Positions 34,774 through 51,673 of a stretch of DNA of 64,000 nt are shown piece after piece. Numbering within the stretch: position 1 is the stretch's first letter; each line of letters begins with the position of its first letter. A model generated the notes under the pieces. The model searched no databases. It saw only the letters and a list, made by a program, of their open reading frames with translations, and was not told where the DNA came from. The stretch comes from Variovorax beijingensis. Lineage in GTDB: Bacteria > Pseudomonadota > Gammaproteobacteria > Burkholderiales > Burkholderiaceae_C. Location of the stretch: the NCBI RefSeq assembly GCF_007828835.1, contig NZ_VIVL01000003.1:372001-436000 (forward strand), given 5' to 3'. A program made the translations under genes and the position numbers.

Positions 34774-35291
34774 GCTGCGACCTCCACGGCGGCCAGCGCC
34801 TGCAGCCCCGCGACCAGACGGACCTGGTAGGAGAGAAAGGCGATCAGCTGGCCCAGCGCGACGATGGCGGGCGTCGAAAGCCCTGCGTCGGCCAGCGACT
34901 GCACCGCGGCCTTGTCGCCCTCGATGGGGCGCTCGATCAGGCTCGCGGTGAACGCCAGCACCGTGCGCAGCCGCGCATCGGCCACCGGCGCGCCGCTGCC
35001 CACGGCCGCGATCAGCTCGCGGTCCACGCCCTCGGCCAGCAGCCGCTCGCGGTAGTGCGCGGCGAGCGTCGCGGCCTTGGAGACGCTGCAGGCGTGCAGC
35101 GCGACCAGCAGGCGCTCGGCCACCGACAGGCCTTCGACCGAGGACGAGAACATCGCGTCGTAGCTGCCCTGCGTGGCCGCCACGACCTTGTCGCGCTGCT
35201 GGCGCAGCAGGCGGGTGGCGTGGCCGGGCACCAGCGGCACCGCGGCGTCGATCACGTCGAGGGCAAGAGAAGATTCGGAAAGAGTGGTCAT
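34770..35291 (-). CDS. CMD domain protein (Avi_7170 type)
   Basis: A 173-residue relative of the carboxymuconolactone decarboxylase fold, paired with the AhpD-like gene as Avi_7170 is with Avi_7169. It begins SLALDVIDAAVPLVPGHATRLL, and LVALHACSVSKAATLAAHYRERL has a single cysteine and lacks the CxxC pair, so it is probably not itself a peroxidase. It may partner the AhpD-like protein. The ATG at 35291 is 25 bases after the flavin monooxygenase stop; its stop overlaps the next start by ATGA. Confidence 0.82.
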   Translation of the reverse strand: MTTLSESSLALDVIDAAVPLVPGHATRLLRQQRDKVVAATQGSYDAMFSSSVEGLSVAERLLVALHACSVSKAATLAAHYRERLLAEGVDRELIAAVGSGAPVADARLRTVLAFTASLIERPIEGDKAAVQSLADAGLSTPAIVALGQLIAFLSYQVRLVAGLQALAAVEVAA

Positions 35292-35316
35292 GCGTTTCGA
35301 TGAAGAAGTCTGGAGT

Positions 35317-36792
35317 TCAGCCGCGTTCGGACGGCGGCGGCGCGGGCACCCATTCGTCGCCGAACAGTTCGGGCTCGCTGTAGGCCTCGAGGTTGGCGAA
35401 GTGCTGCTCGAAGTCTTCGCGATAGAACAGGCTGGCCATGCCGCTCGCAAGCCGCCTGGCGCCATCGCTGATCGCGGGAATGTCGCCCGACACCGTGCCG
35501 TGCGACAGGGCCGCCGGATAGCAGAAGCAATGGATGCGGTCCAGGCCCGGGCACTGGCCCGCTGCGCGCTCGCGGAATTCGAACACCGGCCCGAGATCGG
35601 GCGAATCGGCCAGCTCCTGGTCTTCGTCGCCGGGCGCGGGCACGAAACGATCCTTCCACGTTCGCACATGCGATGCAATGGTGTCGAACTCGGGACGGCA
35701 GCGCCAGTCGATCTTGAAACCGGTGGAAACAACGAGGAAGTCGAACACGAAGTCGCCCCTGGGCGTGGCCACGCGCATTGCCGCGCCCTGCGGCTCGACC
35801 GCAAGCACCGGACAGCCGAAATTGAAGAACGCGTTCGGGTGGCGCGACACGCGCAGCGTGCTGCCATGCGGCGGCGGCACGTTGGCCACGTTGATGTAGT
35901 GGCGGATGCGCCACTTGAATGCATCGGGCAGGTCGTAGTGGCCCTGCGTCAGGCCCGGCACGCCGGCGCCCTTGCCCTTGTTGACGCGCGGCAGGTCGGG
36001 CCGGCGGATCAGCAGCTCGACGCTGTGCGCGCCGGCCTCCAGTGCGGTGGCGGCGCTGTCCATGGCCGACGAGCCCGCGCCGACCACGCCCACGCGCAGT
36101 CCGGCCAGCTTGCCGTAGTCCATCTCGTCGGACGAGTGGGCCCATTGCGAGCGCGGCAGTGCGTTGACGAAGGCCGGAACCGCGGGGCCGCCGAGCCCGT
36201 CGCGCCCCGTGGCCAGCACCACGCGGCGCGCCAGCACTTGCGCTGCACCCGCCGGCGTGCGCAGCGCGAGCCGCACCGCCGCCGCATCGGCGAGCGGCTG
36301 GATGCCGGTGACGGCCGTGTCGTTGCGCACATCGACGTTCATCACGCGGCGGTACCAGCGCAGGTAGTCCATCCACTGCAGGCGCGGGATCTTGTCCATC
36401 GACTCCCAGGCCTCGGTGCCGAACTGGGCCTCGAACCAGGCGCGGAAGGTCAGCGCGGGCAGCCCCAGCGCGGGCCCGGTCAGCTCCTTGGGCGAGCGCA
36501 GGGTTTCCATGCGCGCTGTGGTGGCCCACGGCCCTTCGCTGCCCGCGGGCGAGCGGTCGAACACCACGGCCCGGATGCCCTGCTGGGCCAGCGCGGCGGC
36601 GGCCGCCAGCCCGGCCTGGCCGGCACCGATGATGGCCACGTCCAGCACGGGTTCGCCGCCGTGCGTGCGAACCGGCATCCACGCACGCGCGGGCCAGCCG
36701 AGGCATTCGAGATCCCGGGCGAGCCGCTGCTCGAGCGCGGCAAGGCCTTGCGGGTGGGAGGATGGGGCGGGGGAAGCGGCGTCGATGGTCAT
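35317..36792 (-). CDS. Flavin-containing monooxygenase-like FAD/NAD(P)-binding protein
   Basis: A 491-residue two-dinucleotide-domain flavoprotein. The FAD site is [18 protein letters not shown] (about residues 50-70), and the NADPH site is [19 protein letters not shown] (about 230-250). Between them lies [12 protein letters not shown], and the FMO-type fingerprint region is [15 protein letters not shown]. Group B monooxygenases of this layout oxidise ketones, amines or sulphides. It is the first gene of an operon with the CMD and AhpD-like genes. The ATG at 36792 (MTIDAASP) is preferred over the longer frame, whose extra 39 residues fall in the divergent promoter. Substrate unknown. Confidence 0.85.
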   Translation of the reverse strand: MTIDAASPAPSSHPQGLAALEQRLARDLECLGWPARAWMPVRTHGGEPVLDVAIIGAGQAGLAAAAALAQQGIRAVVFDRSPAGSEGPWATTARMETLRSPKELTGPALGLPALTFRAWFEAQFGTEAWESMDKIPRLQWMDYLRWYRRVMNVDVRNDTAVTGIQPLADAAAVRLALRTPAGAAQVLARRVVLATGRDGLGGPAVPAFVNALPRSQWAHSSDEMDYGKLAGLRVGVVGAGSSAMDSAATALEAGAHSVELLIRRPDLPRVNKGKGAGVPGLTQGHYDLPDAFKWRIRHYINVANVPPPHGSTLRVSRHPNAFFNFGCPVLAVEPQGAAMRVATPRGDFVFDFLVVSTGFKIDWRCRPEFDTIASHVRTWKDRFVPAPGDEDQELADSPDLGPVFEFRERAAGQCPGLDRIHCFCYPAALSHGTVSGDIPAISDGARRLASGMASLFYREDFEQHFANLEAYSEPELFGDEWVPAPPPSERG

Positions 36793-36933
36793 CTTGCAAA
36801 ACGAAACGGGAGGCGGGTTCGCATGGAACCCCGCCCAGTGTAGAAAGCTTTTCAGGCGGGACCGGGACAGGCCCATGCACAGACCGGGCCCGGATCTCGC
36901 ATGCCACAATGATTTTCAGACCACAGGGGCAGC

Positions 36934-38607
36934 ATGCGCAGCAACGACAGCAGCAATGGCGAATGGTGGCGCGGCGCGGTGATCTACCAGATCTATCCGC
37001 GCAGCTTCATGGACAGCAACGGCGATGGCATCGGCGACCTGCCCGGCATCACCTCGCGGCTCGAACACGTGGCGAGCCTGGGGGTCGACGCGATCTGGGT
37101 GTCGCCCTTCTTCCGCTCGCCGATGAAGGACTTCGGCTACGACGTGGCCGACTACCGCGCGGTCGATCCGATCTTCGGCACGCTGGCCGATTTCGACGAG
37201 ATGCTGGCGCGCGCCCATGCGCTGGGCCTGAAGATCATCATCGACCAGGTGCTCTCGCACACCTCCGACCAGCACGCCTGGTTCGCCGAAAGCCGCGCGA
37301 GCCGCGACAACCCCAAGGCCGACTGGTACGTCTGGGCCGACGCGCGGCCCGATGGCACGCCGCCCACCAACTGGCTGTCGGTGTTCGGCGGGCCGGCCTG
37401 GCAATGGGATTCGCGCCGCCGCCAGTACTACCTGCACAGCTTCCTCAAGGAGCAGCCCGACCTGAACTTCCATTGCGCCGAGGTGCAGCAGGCGCTGCTC
37501 GGCGAAGTGCGCTTCTGGTGCGAGCGCGGCGTGGACGGCTTCCGCTTCGATGCCTGCAACCATCAATTCCACGACGCGCTGCTGCGCGACAACCCGCCGG
37601 CCAGCGCCGCCTCGCTGGACGAGGTGAGCACGGTGCGGGCCGACAACCCCTATGCCATGCAGCAGCACCTCTACGACAAGAGCCAGATGGAGAACCTGCT
37701 CTTTCTCGAAAGCCTGCGCGGGCTGCTCGACGATTACGGCGCGGTCGCGCTCGGCGAGGTCGGCGACGAGAACGCACCGCCCGTCATGGCGCAGTACACC
37801 GAACTTGGCAAGCGCCTGCACCTGGCCTACAGCTTCAGCCTGCTGACGGCCGAGCACAGCGCCAGGCACCTGCGCCACCAGGTCGAGACGCTGGACCACG
37901 CACTCGCGCCGACGGGCGGCTGGGGCTGCTGGGCCGTGTCCAACCACGACGTGCCGCGCGTGGCCACGCGCTGGAGCGGCGGCGGCCCGGAAGACACGCG
38001 GCGCGACCGGCTCTGGCTCGCGCTGCTGCTCGCGCTGCGCGGCAGCGCCAGCATCTACCAGGGCGAGGAGCTCGGCCTGCCCGAAGCCGAGGTGCCGTTC
38101 GAGCTGCTGCAAGACCCGTACGGCCGCGCCTTCTGGCCCGAGTTCAAGGGCCGCGACGGCTGCCGCACGCCCATGCCCTGGAAGGCCGACGAACTGCACG
38201 CCGGCTTCACCACCGGCGGGCCCTGGCTGCCGGTCTATGGCCGCCACCTGCCGCTGGCGGTCGACCGCCAGTCCACCGATCCCGACTCGATGCTCGCATT
38301 CAGCCGCGCGCTGCTGCGCTGGCGCCGCACCCAGCCGCTGCTGCGCACCGGCAGCATCGCCTTCATCGATGCGCCGGAGCCGGTGCTGTGGTTCGAGCGG
38401 CGCGAGGGGAACCAATCGCTGCAGGCCGTCTTCAACCTGGGAGGCGAGTCGGTGTCCATCGCGCTGCGCGAGGCGCTCGAGCCGCTCGCGGGGCATCCGC
38501 TGTCATCGTCGTCGTCCCTGCAGGCCGGCGGCGAAAGGCGCATGCTGAAGCTGGCGCCGTACGGCGTCTTTTTCGGCCGACCCGCCGGCGAAGAAGAACC
38601 GATGTGA
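36934..38607 (+). CDS. GH13 alpha-glucosidase family protein
   Basis: A 557-residue cytoplasmic alpha-amylase-fold enzyme hydrolysing alpha-glucosidic ends of oligosaccharides. Catalytic residues are Asp206 ([11 protein letters not shown]), Glu275 (ALGEVGDEN) and Asp339 (VSNHDVPR). The N-terminus [20 protein letters not shown] is typical of oligo-1,6-glucosidase/alpha-glucosidase subfamilies, and there is no signal peptide. It heads the glycogen cluster, and its stop (38605-38607) is nine bases before the glgB ATG. Trehalose synthase or sucrose-type activity cannot be excluded from sequence. Confidence 0.88.
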   Translation: MRSNDSSNGEWWRGAVIYQIYPRSFMDSNGDGIGDLPGITSRLEHVASLGVDAIWVSPFFRSPMKDFGYDVADYRAVDPIFGTLADFDEMLARAHALGLKIIIDQVLSHTSDQHAWFAESRASRDNPKADWYVWADARPDGTPPTNWLSVFGGPAWQWDSRRRQYYLHSFLKEQPDLNFHCAEVQQALLGEVRFWCERGVDGFRFDACNHQFHDALLRDNPPASAASLDEVSTVRADNPYAMQQHLYDKSQMENLLFLESLRGLLDDYGAVALGEVGDENAPPVMAQYTELGKRLHLAYSFSLLTAEHSARHLRHQVETLDHALAPTGGWGCWAVSNHDVPRVATRWSGGGPEDTRRDRLWLALLLALRGSASIYQGEELGLPEAEVPFELLQDPYGRAFWPEFKGRDGCRTPMPWKADELHAGFTTGGPWLPVYGRHLPLAVDRQSTDPDSMLAFSRALLRWRRTQPLLRTGSIAFIDAPEPVLWFERREGNQSLQAVFNLGGESVSIALREALEPLAGHPLSSSSSLQAGGERRMLKLAPYGVFFGRPAGEEEPM

Positions 38608-38615
38608 AGAACAAC

Positions 38616-40787
<2,172 letters not shown>

Positions 40788-40810
40788 GGTTCTTGGCTTT
40801 GGTTTTTTTC

Positions 40811-41382
40811 CCGGGACCGGGTCTCGCCCCGGCGGGCGACTCACTTTCTTTTGCTTCGCCAAAAGAAAGTGAGCAAAGAAAAGGCGACCCTGCTGTCTGC
40901 GTCCCTTCGCTTCGCTGCGGGCAACCTGCGGTGCTCGATTCCGGCGGGGGTCCGCAGAACTCGCTTCGCTCAAACAGCTGCGGCCCTGATCCCGCCTCCA
41001 TCTGCGCTCCTCGGCGCATACAGAAGGGGTGGGAGCGGGTGGCCTTCGCTTCGCTCGGCCCCAACTCCAACAGCCAATACCAACAGTCCAACCACCGCAG
41101 GCGCTGCGCGCCTGCGGTGGCTTGGTGGCCGAGCGCAGCAATGGCCCGTTCGGTTTGCCCTCCCCTCTGGCTGCGCCGAGGAGCGCAGGGTTTCGCGGAT
41201 CAGGGCTCTCAGCTGTTTGAGCGAAGCGAGTTCTGCGAGACCCCGCGAAACCCGAGCACCGCAGGTTGCCCCGTAGCGCAGCGAAGGGGTCGCAGACAGT
41301 GGGGTCGCCTTTTCTTTGCTTACTTTCTTTTGGCGAAGCAAAAGAAAGTGAGGCCGCCGCCGGGCGGAATCCCGGCCCCCGA
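40811..41382. repeat. Nested inverted repeat of about 570 bp between glgB and glgX
   Basis: Left arm (about 40811-41090) and the reverse complement of the right arm (about 41122-41382) align along nearly their whole length with scattered mismatches. Shared blocks include GCAACCTGCGGTGCTCG, AGAACTCGCTTCGCTCAAAC and TGCGCTCCTCGGCGCA. The centre is a perfect 13-bp hairpin with a 3-base loop (41092-41120). Each arm also folds on itself: the left at 40840-40873 with a 14-bp perfect stem (CTCACTTTCTTTTG with CAAAAGAAAGTGAG), the right at about 41321-41351. No believable gene lies in this 622-base gap. Blocks of this kind recur in Comamonadaceae and Xanthomonas intergenic DNA, from memory. Confidence 0.9.
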
Positions 41383-41409
41383 AAGCAAATCCTCAAAGAG
41401 GCCAGCAAC

Positions 41410-43491
<2,082 letters not shown>

Positions 43492-43579
43492 AAGCCAGCC
43501 GCGCCGCACGGTGCTAGGCTGGCTGCAGAAACGCTGACGAAGAGAAGACGACAAACCGACGAACGAACGGAGACACAGG

Positions 43580-44893
<1,314 letters not shown>

Positions 44894-44911
44894 AGCCGCA
44901 CCGCTTTCCCG

Positions 44912-46399
44912 ATGCGAATCCTCCAGGTCAGCGCCGAACTCTTTCCCCTGCTCAAGACCGGTGGCCTCGCCGACGTGGCCGGTGCGCTGCCGCTCGCACT
45001 CATGGCTGCCGGGCAGGACGCGCGGGTGCTGCTGCCCGGCTTCCCGGCCATCCTGGCCGGCGTGCGCGATCTCGCGCCGGTGGCCGAGTTCACGGCGCCC
45101 TGGGGCCCGGAACGCTTCGGCCTGCGCGCGGGCCGCATCGCGATCGACGGCGCGGCCGCGCCGATCCCGGCCTACGTGATCGATGCGCCGGCGCTCTACG
45201 ACCGGCCCGGCAACCCCTATGAAGACGCCACGCGCCAGCCCTATGGCGACAACCACCGGCGCTTCGCGCTGCTGGGCTGGGCCGCGGCGCAGCTGGCCCA
45301 GGGGCTCGATCCCACCTGGCAGCCCGAGGTCGTGCATGCGCACGACTGGCATGCGGGGCTGGCGCCGGCCTACCTGCACTTCGCGCGGCAGGCCGGCGCC
45401 ACCCGCGCGGGCAGCGTGTTCACGGTGCACAACCTGGCCTACCAGGGCATCTCGGCGCCGTGGAACTTTGCCGACCTCGGCCTGCCCGGGCCCGCGTTCC
45501 ACATGGACGGGCTCGAATACCACGGGCAGGTGTCGTTCATGAAGGGCGGCCTCTACTTCGCCGACCGCCTGACCACGGTGAGCCCGACCTACGCCCGCGA
45601 GATCCAGACGCCCGAGCAGGGTTTCGGGCTCGACGGCCTGCTGCGCCTGCGCGGGGGCGTGCTCACGGGCATCCTCAACGCGGTCGACGACCAGGTCTGG
45701 AATCCGGCCGCCGACAGCGCGCTGGTGCAGGGCTACCACACGCCCGAAGGCCGCCACATGGCGGGCAAGGCGCGCTGCAAGACGGTGCTGCAGCACCAGC
45801 TCGGCCTGGCCGAGCGCCCCGACGCGCCGCTGTTCATCGTGGTCAGCCGGCTCACCGAGCAGAAGGGGCTGCACCTTGTGCTCGGCGGCCTCGACACCCT
45901 GCTGGCCGAAGGCGGCCAGCTCGCGCTGCTGGGCAGCGGCGAGGCCTGGCTCGAGGACGCCTTCCGCGAGCGCGCGGCGGCCGCGCCGCGCTCGGTCAGC
46001 GTCACCATCGGCTACAACGAAACGCTGGCGCACCAGCTCTTCGGCGGCGGCGACGTGACGCTGGTGCCCTCGCTGTTCGAACCCTGCGGACTCACGCAGA
46101 TGTACGGCCTCAGGTACGGCAGCCTGCCGCTGGTGCGCCGCGTCGGCGGACTGGCCGACACCGTGGTCGACTGCACGCTCGAGGACATGGCCAGCGGCGA
46201 CGCCACCGGCTTCGTGTTCGACCGCTTCGACGCCGCGGACTACCATCGCGCGCTGCGGCGGGCCTTTGCGCTCTACCAGCGCGCGCCCGACTGGCGCCGC
46301 GTGCGCGGCAATGCCATGCGGCGCCCGGCCGACTGGGCCACTGCGGCCGGCCAGTACATCGAGGTCTACCGGCAGGCGCTCGAGTCCGCCGGCACCTGA
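44912..46399 (+). CDS. glgA: Glycogen synthase (ADP-glucose)
   Basis: GT5 enzyme extending alpha-1,4-glucan chains from ADP-glucose. The 495-residue GT-B-fold protein starts MRILQVSAELFPLLKTGGLADVAGALP, here shown as VSAELFPLL and KTGGLADVAGALP, with the sugar-nucleotide-binding Lys15 in KTGG. HAHDWHAGLAP and VHNLAYQGI are in the first domain, and the second has SRLTEQKGLHLVLGGL and LVPSLFEPCGLTQMYGLRYG. It directly follows glgC, and the glgP frame opens at its stop, so the genes form one operon. Confidence 0.97.
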   Translation: MRILQVSAELFPLLKTGGLADVAGALPLALMAAGQDARVLLPGFPAILAGVRDLAPVAEFTAPWGPERFGLRAGRIAIDGAAAPIPAYVIDAPALYDRPGNPYEDATRQPYGDNHRRFALLGWAAAQLAQGLDPTWQPEVVHAHDWHAGLAPAYLHFARQAGATRAGSVFTVHNLAYQGISAPWNFADLGLPGPAFHMDGLEYHGQVSFMKGGLYFADRLTTVSPTYAREIQTPEQGFGLDGLLRLRGGVLTGILNAVDDQVWNPAADSALVQGYHTPEGRHMAGKARCKTVLQHQLGLAERPDAPLFIVVSRLTEQKGLHLVLGGLDTLLAEGGQLALLGSGEAWLEDAFRERAAAAPRSVSVTIGYNETLAHQLFGGGDVTLVPSLFEPCGLTQMYGLRYGSLPLVRRVGGLADTVVDCTLEDMASGDATGFVFDRFDAADYHRALRRAFALYQRAPDWRRVRGNAMRRPADWATAAGQYIEVYRQALESAGT

Positions 46400-46444
46400 A
46401 TGAAGCGCCACGGCGCACCACCCCACCACTCTTCACCGAAGCCC

Positions 46445-48928
<2,484 letters not shown>

Positions 48929-48946
48929 GCCGGCTGCAATGCGGCG

Positions 48947-49390
48947 CTAGCCGATGCGCAAGGGCGGCGCGCGCCGGCGTATCGGCTGCATCTTGACGAT
49001 GGCCGTGTGCGTCTCGGCCTTGTCGACGATGCGGTCCAGCACCTGGTCGAGCTGCTCGATGGAGCGCACGAACAGGCGCGCGATATAGCAGTCTTCGCCC
49101 GTGACCTTGTCGCACTCGCCGAACTCGGGCGTGTTCTCGATCAGCTTCTGCACCACCTGCAACTGGCCGGGCAACGGGCGGATGCGCACGATCGCCTGCA
49201 GCTGGTAGCCCAGCGCCTTGGGATCGATTTCGACCGTGTAGCCGCGGATCACGCGGCGCTCCTCGAGCCGCCGCAGGCGCTCCGAGACGCTCGGCGAAGA
49301 CATGCCGACGCGAGCGGCCAGGTCTTTCAGCGAGATGCGTGCGTCCTGCAGCATCACCTCGAGAATCTTTTGTTCGACCTCGTCCAGCAT
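48947..49390 (-). CDS. Lrp/AsnC-family transcriptional regulator
   Basis: A 147-residue feast/famine regulator. The helix-turn-helix is at about 4-60 (LKDLAARVGMSSPSVSERLR, RLEERRVIRGYTVEIDPKAL), followed by the RAM ligand-binding domain (VTGEDCYIARLFVRSIEQLDQVL). It is divergent from an EamA exporter gene, with a TTTTCC-N4-GGAAAA inverted repeat between them. This regulator-exporter arrangement usually means amino-acid- or metabolite-induced export. Its 3' end is 18 bases from the glgP stop, convergent. Confidence 0.93.
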   Translation of the reverse strand: MLDEVEQKILEVMLQDARISLKDLAARVGMSSPSVSERLRRLEERRVIRGYTVEIDPKALGYQLQAIVRIRPLPGQLQVVQKLIENTPEFGECDKVTGEDCYIARLFVRSIEQLDQVLDRIVDKAETHTAIVKMQPIRRRAPPLRIG

Positions 49391-49446
49391 TTCAGATCCT
49401 TTGGAGACAACGGGGCCTTGCCTTGTTTTCTTAGCCTCGAATGGAT

Positions 49447-49462
49447 TTTTCCCTTCGGAAAA
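49447..49462. promoter_or_regulatory. Inverted repeat between Lrp and EamA genes, candidate operator
   Basis: TTTTCC-CTTC-GGAAAA is a perfect 6-4-6 inverted repeat in the AT-rich divergent region, 57 bases from the Lrp start and 60 from the EamA start. Its symmetry and A/T ends fit an Lrp-family site. Confidence 0.5.
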
Positions 49463-49521
49463 TCATAGGCCCGGCGGCGCTTCGATGGCAACCTGAGGCT
49501 TGCTTCACAAGAATCCGGATC

Positions 49522-50424
49522 ATGCAAAGACAAGTGCGGGGCGCGCTCGAGATGAGTGCGGCCATGGTGATCTCCGGAACCATCGGCTGGTTCGTCATCC
49601 GCTCCGGCCAGCCGCTGGCCGACCTGCTGTTCTGGCGCTGCGCCTTCGGCGCCCTCACGCTCGTTGCAGTGTGCGCCGCGCTCGGGCTGCTTCGCAGGCG
49701 GCTGCTGACGCTGCGCGTCGTTGCGCTGGCGGCGCTGGGTGGCGCCGCGCTGGTGCTCAACTGGCTGCTGATCTTCGCGTCGTTCTCGCATGCGTCGATC
49801 TCCATCGCCACGGCGGTCTACAACACCCAGCCGTTCATGCTGGTGGGCCTTGGCGCCCTGTTCTTCTCGGAGCGGCTGACGGCCGCCAAGCTGGCCTGGC
49901 TGGGCATCGCGTTCGCGGGCGTCCTGCTGATTGCCGAGGCCAAGCCGGGCGGCGGCAGCCATGGCGCCTCGTATGTGCTGGGCATTCTGATGGCACTGGG
50001 AGCTGCGTTCTTCTACGCCATTGCAGCCATCGTCGCGAAGCAGCTGGACGGCACGCCGCCCCATCTGATCGCGCTGGTCCAGGTCTGCGTGGGCAGCGTG
50101 CTGCTGGCGCCGTTTGCCAACCTGGCGGGGCTTCCGAAGGACGCCGGCGTCTGGGGCACGCATCTGGCCATGGGCGTGGTCTACACGGGGCTGGTCTTCA
50201 CGCTGCTCTACGGCGCGATCCAGAAGCTGCCGACGCACACGGCGGGCGCGCTGTCCTTCATCTATCCGGTGGTGGCGATCGGCGTGGACTACCTGGCTTT
50301 CGGCCAGCGGCTGCATCCCGCGCAGCTTCTGGGCGCCGCCGCGATCCTGCTGGCGGCCGCGGGCATGACACTCGGCTGGGCGCTGCCGGGCCTGAAGAAG
50401 CGCGCGCCATCGGCACCCGATTGA
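49522..50424 (+). CDS. EamA/DMT-family transporter
   Basis: A 300-residue inner-membrane protein with about ten helices in two five-helix EamA repeats. The first is about residues 12-140 (MSAAMVISGTIGWFVIRSG, YNTQPFMLVGLGALFFSERL) and the second about 155-290 (ALGAAFFYAIAAIVAKQL, LSFIYPVVAIGVDYLAFGQRL). The family exports amino acids and other metabolites. The ATG at 49522 gives a short cytoplasmic lead; the longer frame from 49441 would start inside the operator-like repeat and is rejected. Control by the divergent Lrp-type regulator is likely. Confidence 0.88.
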   Translation: MQRQVRGALEMSAAMVISGTIGWFVIRSGQPLADLLFWRCAFGALTLVAVCAALGLLRRRLLTLRVVALAALGGAALVLNWLLIFASFSHASISIATAVYNTQPFMLVGLGALFFSERLTAAKLAWLGIAFAGVLLIAEAKPGGGSHGASYVLGILMALGAAFFYAIAAIVAKQLDGTPPHLIALVQVCVGSVLLAPFANLAGLPKDAGVWGTHLAMGVVYTGLVFTLLYGAIQKLPTHTAGALSFIYPVVAIGVDYLAFGQRLHPAQLLGAAAILLAAAGMTLGWALPGLKKRAPSAPD

Positions 50425-50458
50425 GCTGATCGGACAGGTCGGCCGGGAGTCCCGGGCG

Positions 50459-50938
50459 TCAGCGCGGGGCGGGCGGCGGCTGGCCTGGCGCGGGCGCCTC
50501 GGTCACGAAGCCGATGCGGTTCAGGCCCGCCTTGTTCGCAATGCCCATCAGCGCCACCAGCTTGCCGTAAGGCACGGTCTGGTCGGCGCGCAGCTGCACC
50601 TCGGTGTCCTTGCTGTCGGCGGCGGCCTTCTGCAGCCGGGCGGCCAGTTCCTCGTCGGTCACGGGCTGGTCGTTGAGGAAGGTCTTGCCCGCGGCATCGA
50701 CCGACACGCTCACGAACTTGGGCGTGTCGTTGGGCTGGCCGGCATCGGTCTGCGGCAGGTCGAGCTTGATCGAGCTCGCCATCAGCGGCGCGGTGATGAT
50801 GAAGATCACCAGCAGCACCAGCATCACGTCGACCAGCGGCGTGACGTTGATGTCGGACAGCGGCCGCTGGCCGCCCGCCCCGGTCGCGCGCCCGCCGCCG
50901 GCGGCACTGCTGCCCAGGGAGGTGCGACCGAAGGCCAT
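50459..50938 (-). CDS. exbD: ExbD/TolR-family biopolymer transport protein
   Basis: A 159-residue inner-membrane protein with a single helix near residues 36-56 after PLSDINVTPLVDVMLVLLVI. The aspartate in VDVMLVLL is the proton-path residue of ExbD/TolR. The periplasmic domain follows (VSVDAAGKTFLNDQPVTDEEL). It partners the ExbB-like protein encoded 20 bases upstream to power TonB-type energy transfer. No tonB gene is in the window, so TolR-like use cannot be ruled out. The C-terminus is proline-rich. Confidence 0.88.
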   Translation of the reverse strand: MAFGRTSLGSSAAGGGRATGAGGQRPLSDINVTPLVDVMLVLLVIFIITAPLMASSIKLDLPQTDAGQPNDTPKFVSVSVDAAGKTFLNDQPVTDEELAARLQKAAADSKDTEVQLRADQTVPYGKLVALMGIANKAGLNRIGFVTEAPAPGQPPPAPR

Positions 50939-50958
50939 GGTGCGCGTGCTCCGTTCGG

Positions 50959-51666
50959 CTAGGCCGACACCGGCATGGGCCGCGCGGGCGGCGGCGCGGG
51001 CGGCGGCGGCGGACTGCCGAAGCTGCCGAGCAGGTCGTGCGCAAAGCCCTCGAGCTCGGCTTCGATGCGGCCGATGACGCGGCCGAACACGTTGTAGGCC
51101 AGCACGGCCGGAATGGCCACGGCCAGGCCGAAGGCCGTCATCACCAGCGCCTCGCCCACCGGCCCGGCCACCTTGTCGATGGTGAAGCCGCCGGTCTGGC
51201 CGGCAATGCCCGACAGCGCGCCGTAGATGCCCCACACCGTGCCGAGCAGGCCCACGAAGGGCGCCGTGGCGCCGACCGTGGCCAGCAGGATCTGGCCGGA
51301 CTGCAGGCGCCGCAGCGCACCATGCAGCGCGCCGCGCAGCGCCCGCGTGAGCCGCTGGTTGCGGTCGCCGGTGGTGGCGCCGAGCGTGGACTCGCCTGCA
51401 TCTGCTGCCGCCGCATTCCTGATGGCGCTCACGGCCGGCCCCACCAGCGTGGCGCGGTCGAAGGCCTGGAGCCGCTGCTGCGCATCGGCGAGCGTGGCCG
51501 ACTGCCAGAATGCCGCGATGCTGCGCAACACATCGCGCGTGCCGCCGCGCAGCAGCCAGCCCTTCCAGAGAATCACCACCCAGCTTGCTATCGACATCGC
51601 GAGCAGCAGCGCCGCCACCGAGCGGCTGACACTGTCTCCGTGGGTGAGCAGTTCGAGGACGCTCAT
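50959..51666 (-). CDS. exbB: MotA/TolQ/ExbB proton-channel family protein
   Basis: A 235-residue protein with three helices: about residues 15-35 (VAALLLAMSIASWVVILWKG), 122-145 and 165-190. The family core is LATVGATAPFVGLLGTVWGI and GEALVMTAFGLAVAIPAVLAY, with the conserved channel threonine and alanine positions. The C-terminus ends in a proline-rich tract (PPPPPAPPPARP). It starts seven bases after dapB and is followed by exbD, so it forms a motor pair likely serving TonB receptors such as the one at 14597. Confidence 0.9.
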   Translation of the reverse strand: MSVLELLTHGDSVSRSVAALLLAMSIASWVVILWKGWLLRGGTRDVLRSIAAFWQSATLADAQQRLQAFDRATLVGPAVSAIRNAAAADAGESTLGATTGDRNQRLTRALRGALHGALRRLQSGQILLATVGATAPFVGLLGTVWGIYGALSGIAGQTGGFTIDKVAGPVGEALVMTAFGLAVAIPAVLAYNVFGRVIGRIEAELEGFAHDLLGSFGSPPPPPAPPPARPMPVSA

Positions 51667-51673
51667 CGTTCTT

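Noticed and set aside
40851..41341. Two opposite-strand frames in the glgB-glgX gap that both begin MLRQKKVSKEKAT
   Set aside because: They start alike because the DNA is an inverted repeat, have low-complexity arginine- and alanine-rich content, no ribosome binding site and no domain; frames like these are often annotated as hypothetical proteins but look like repeat sequence.
49441..49521. Longer EamA start at 49441
   Set aside because: It places the coding region over the operator-like inverted repeat and adds 27 residues not expected before the first helix.
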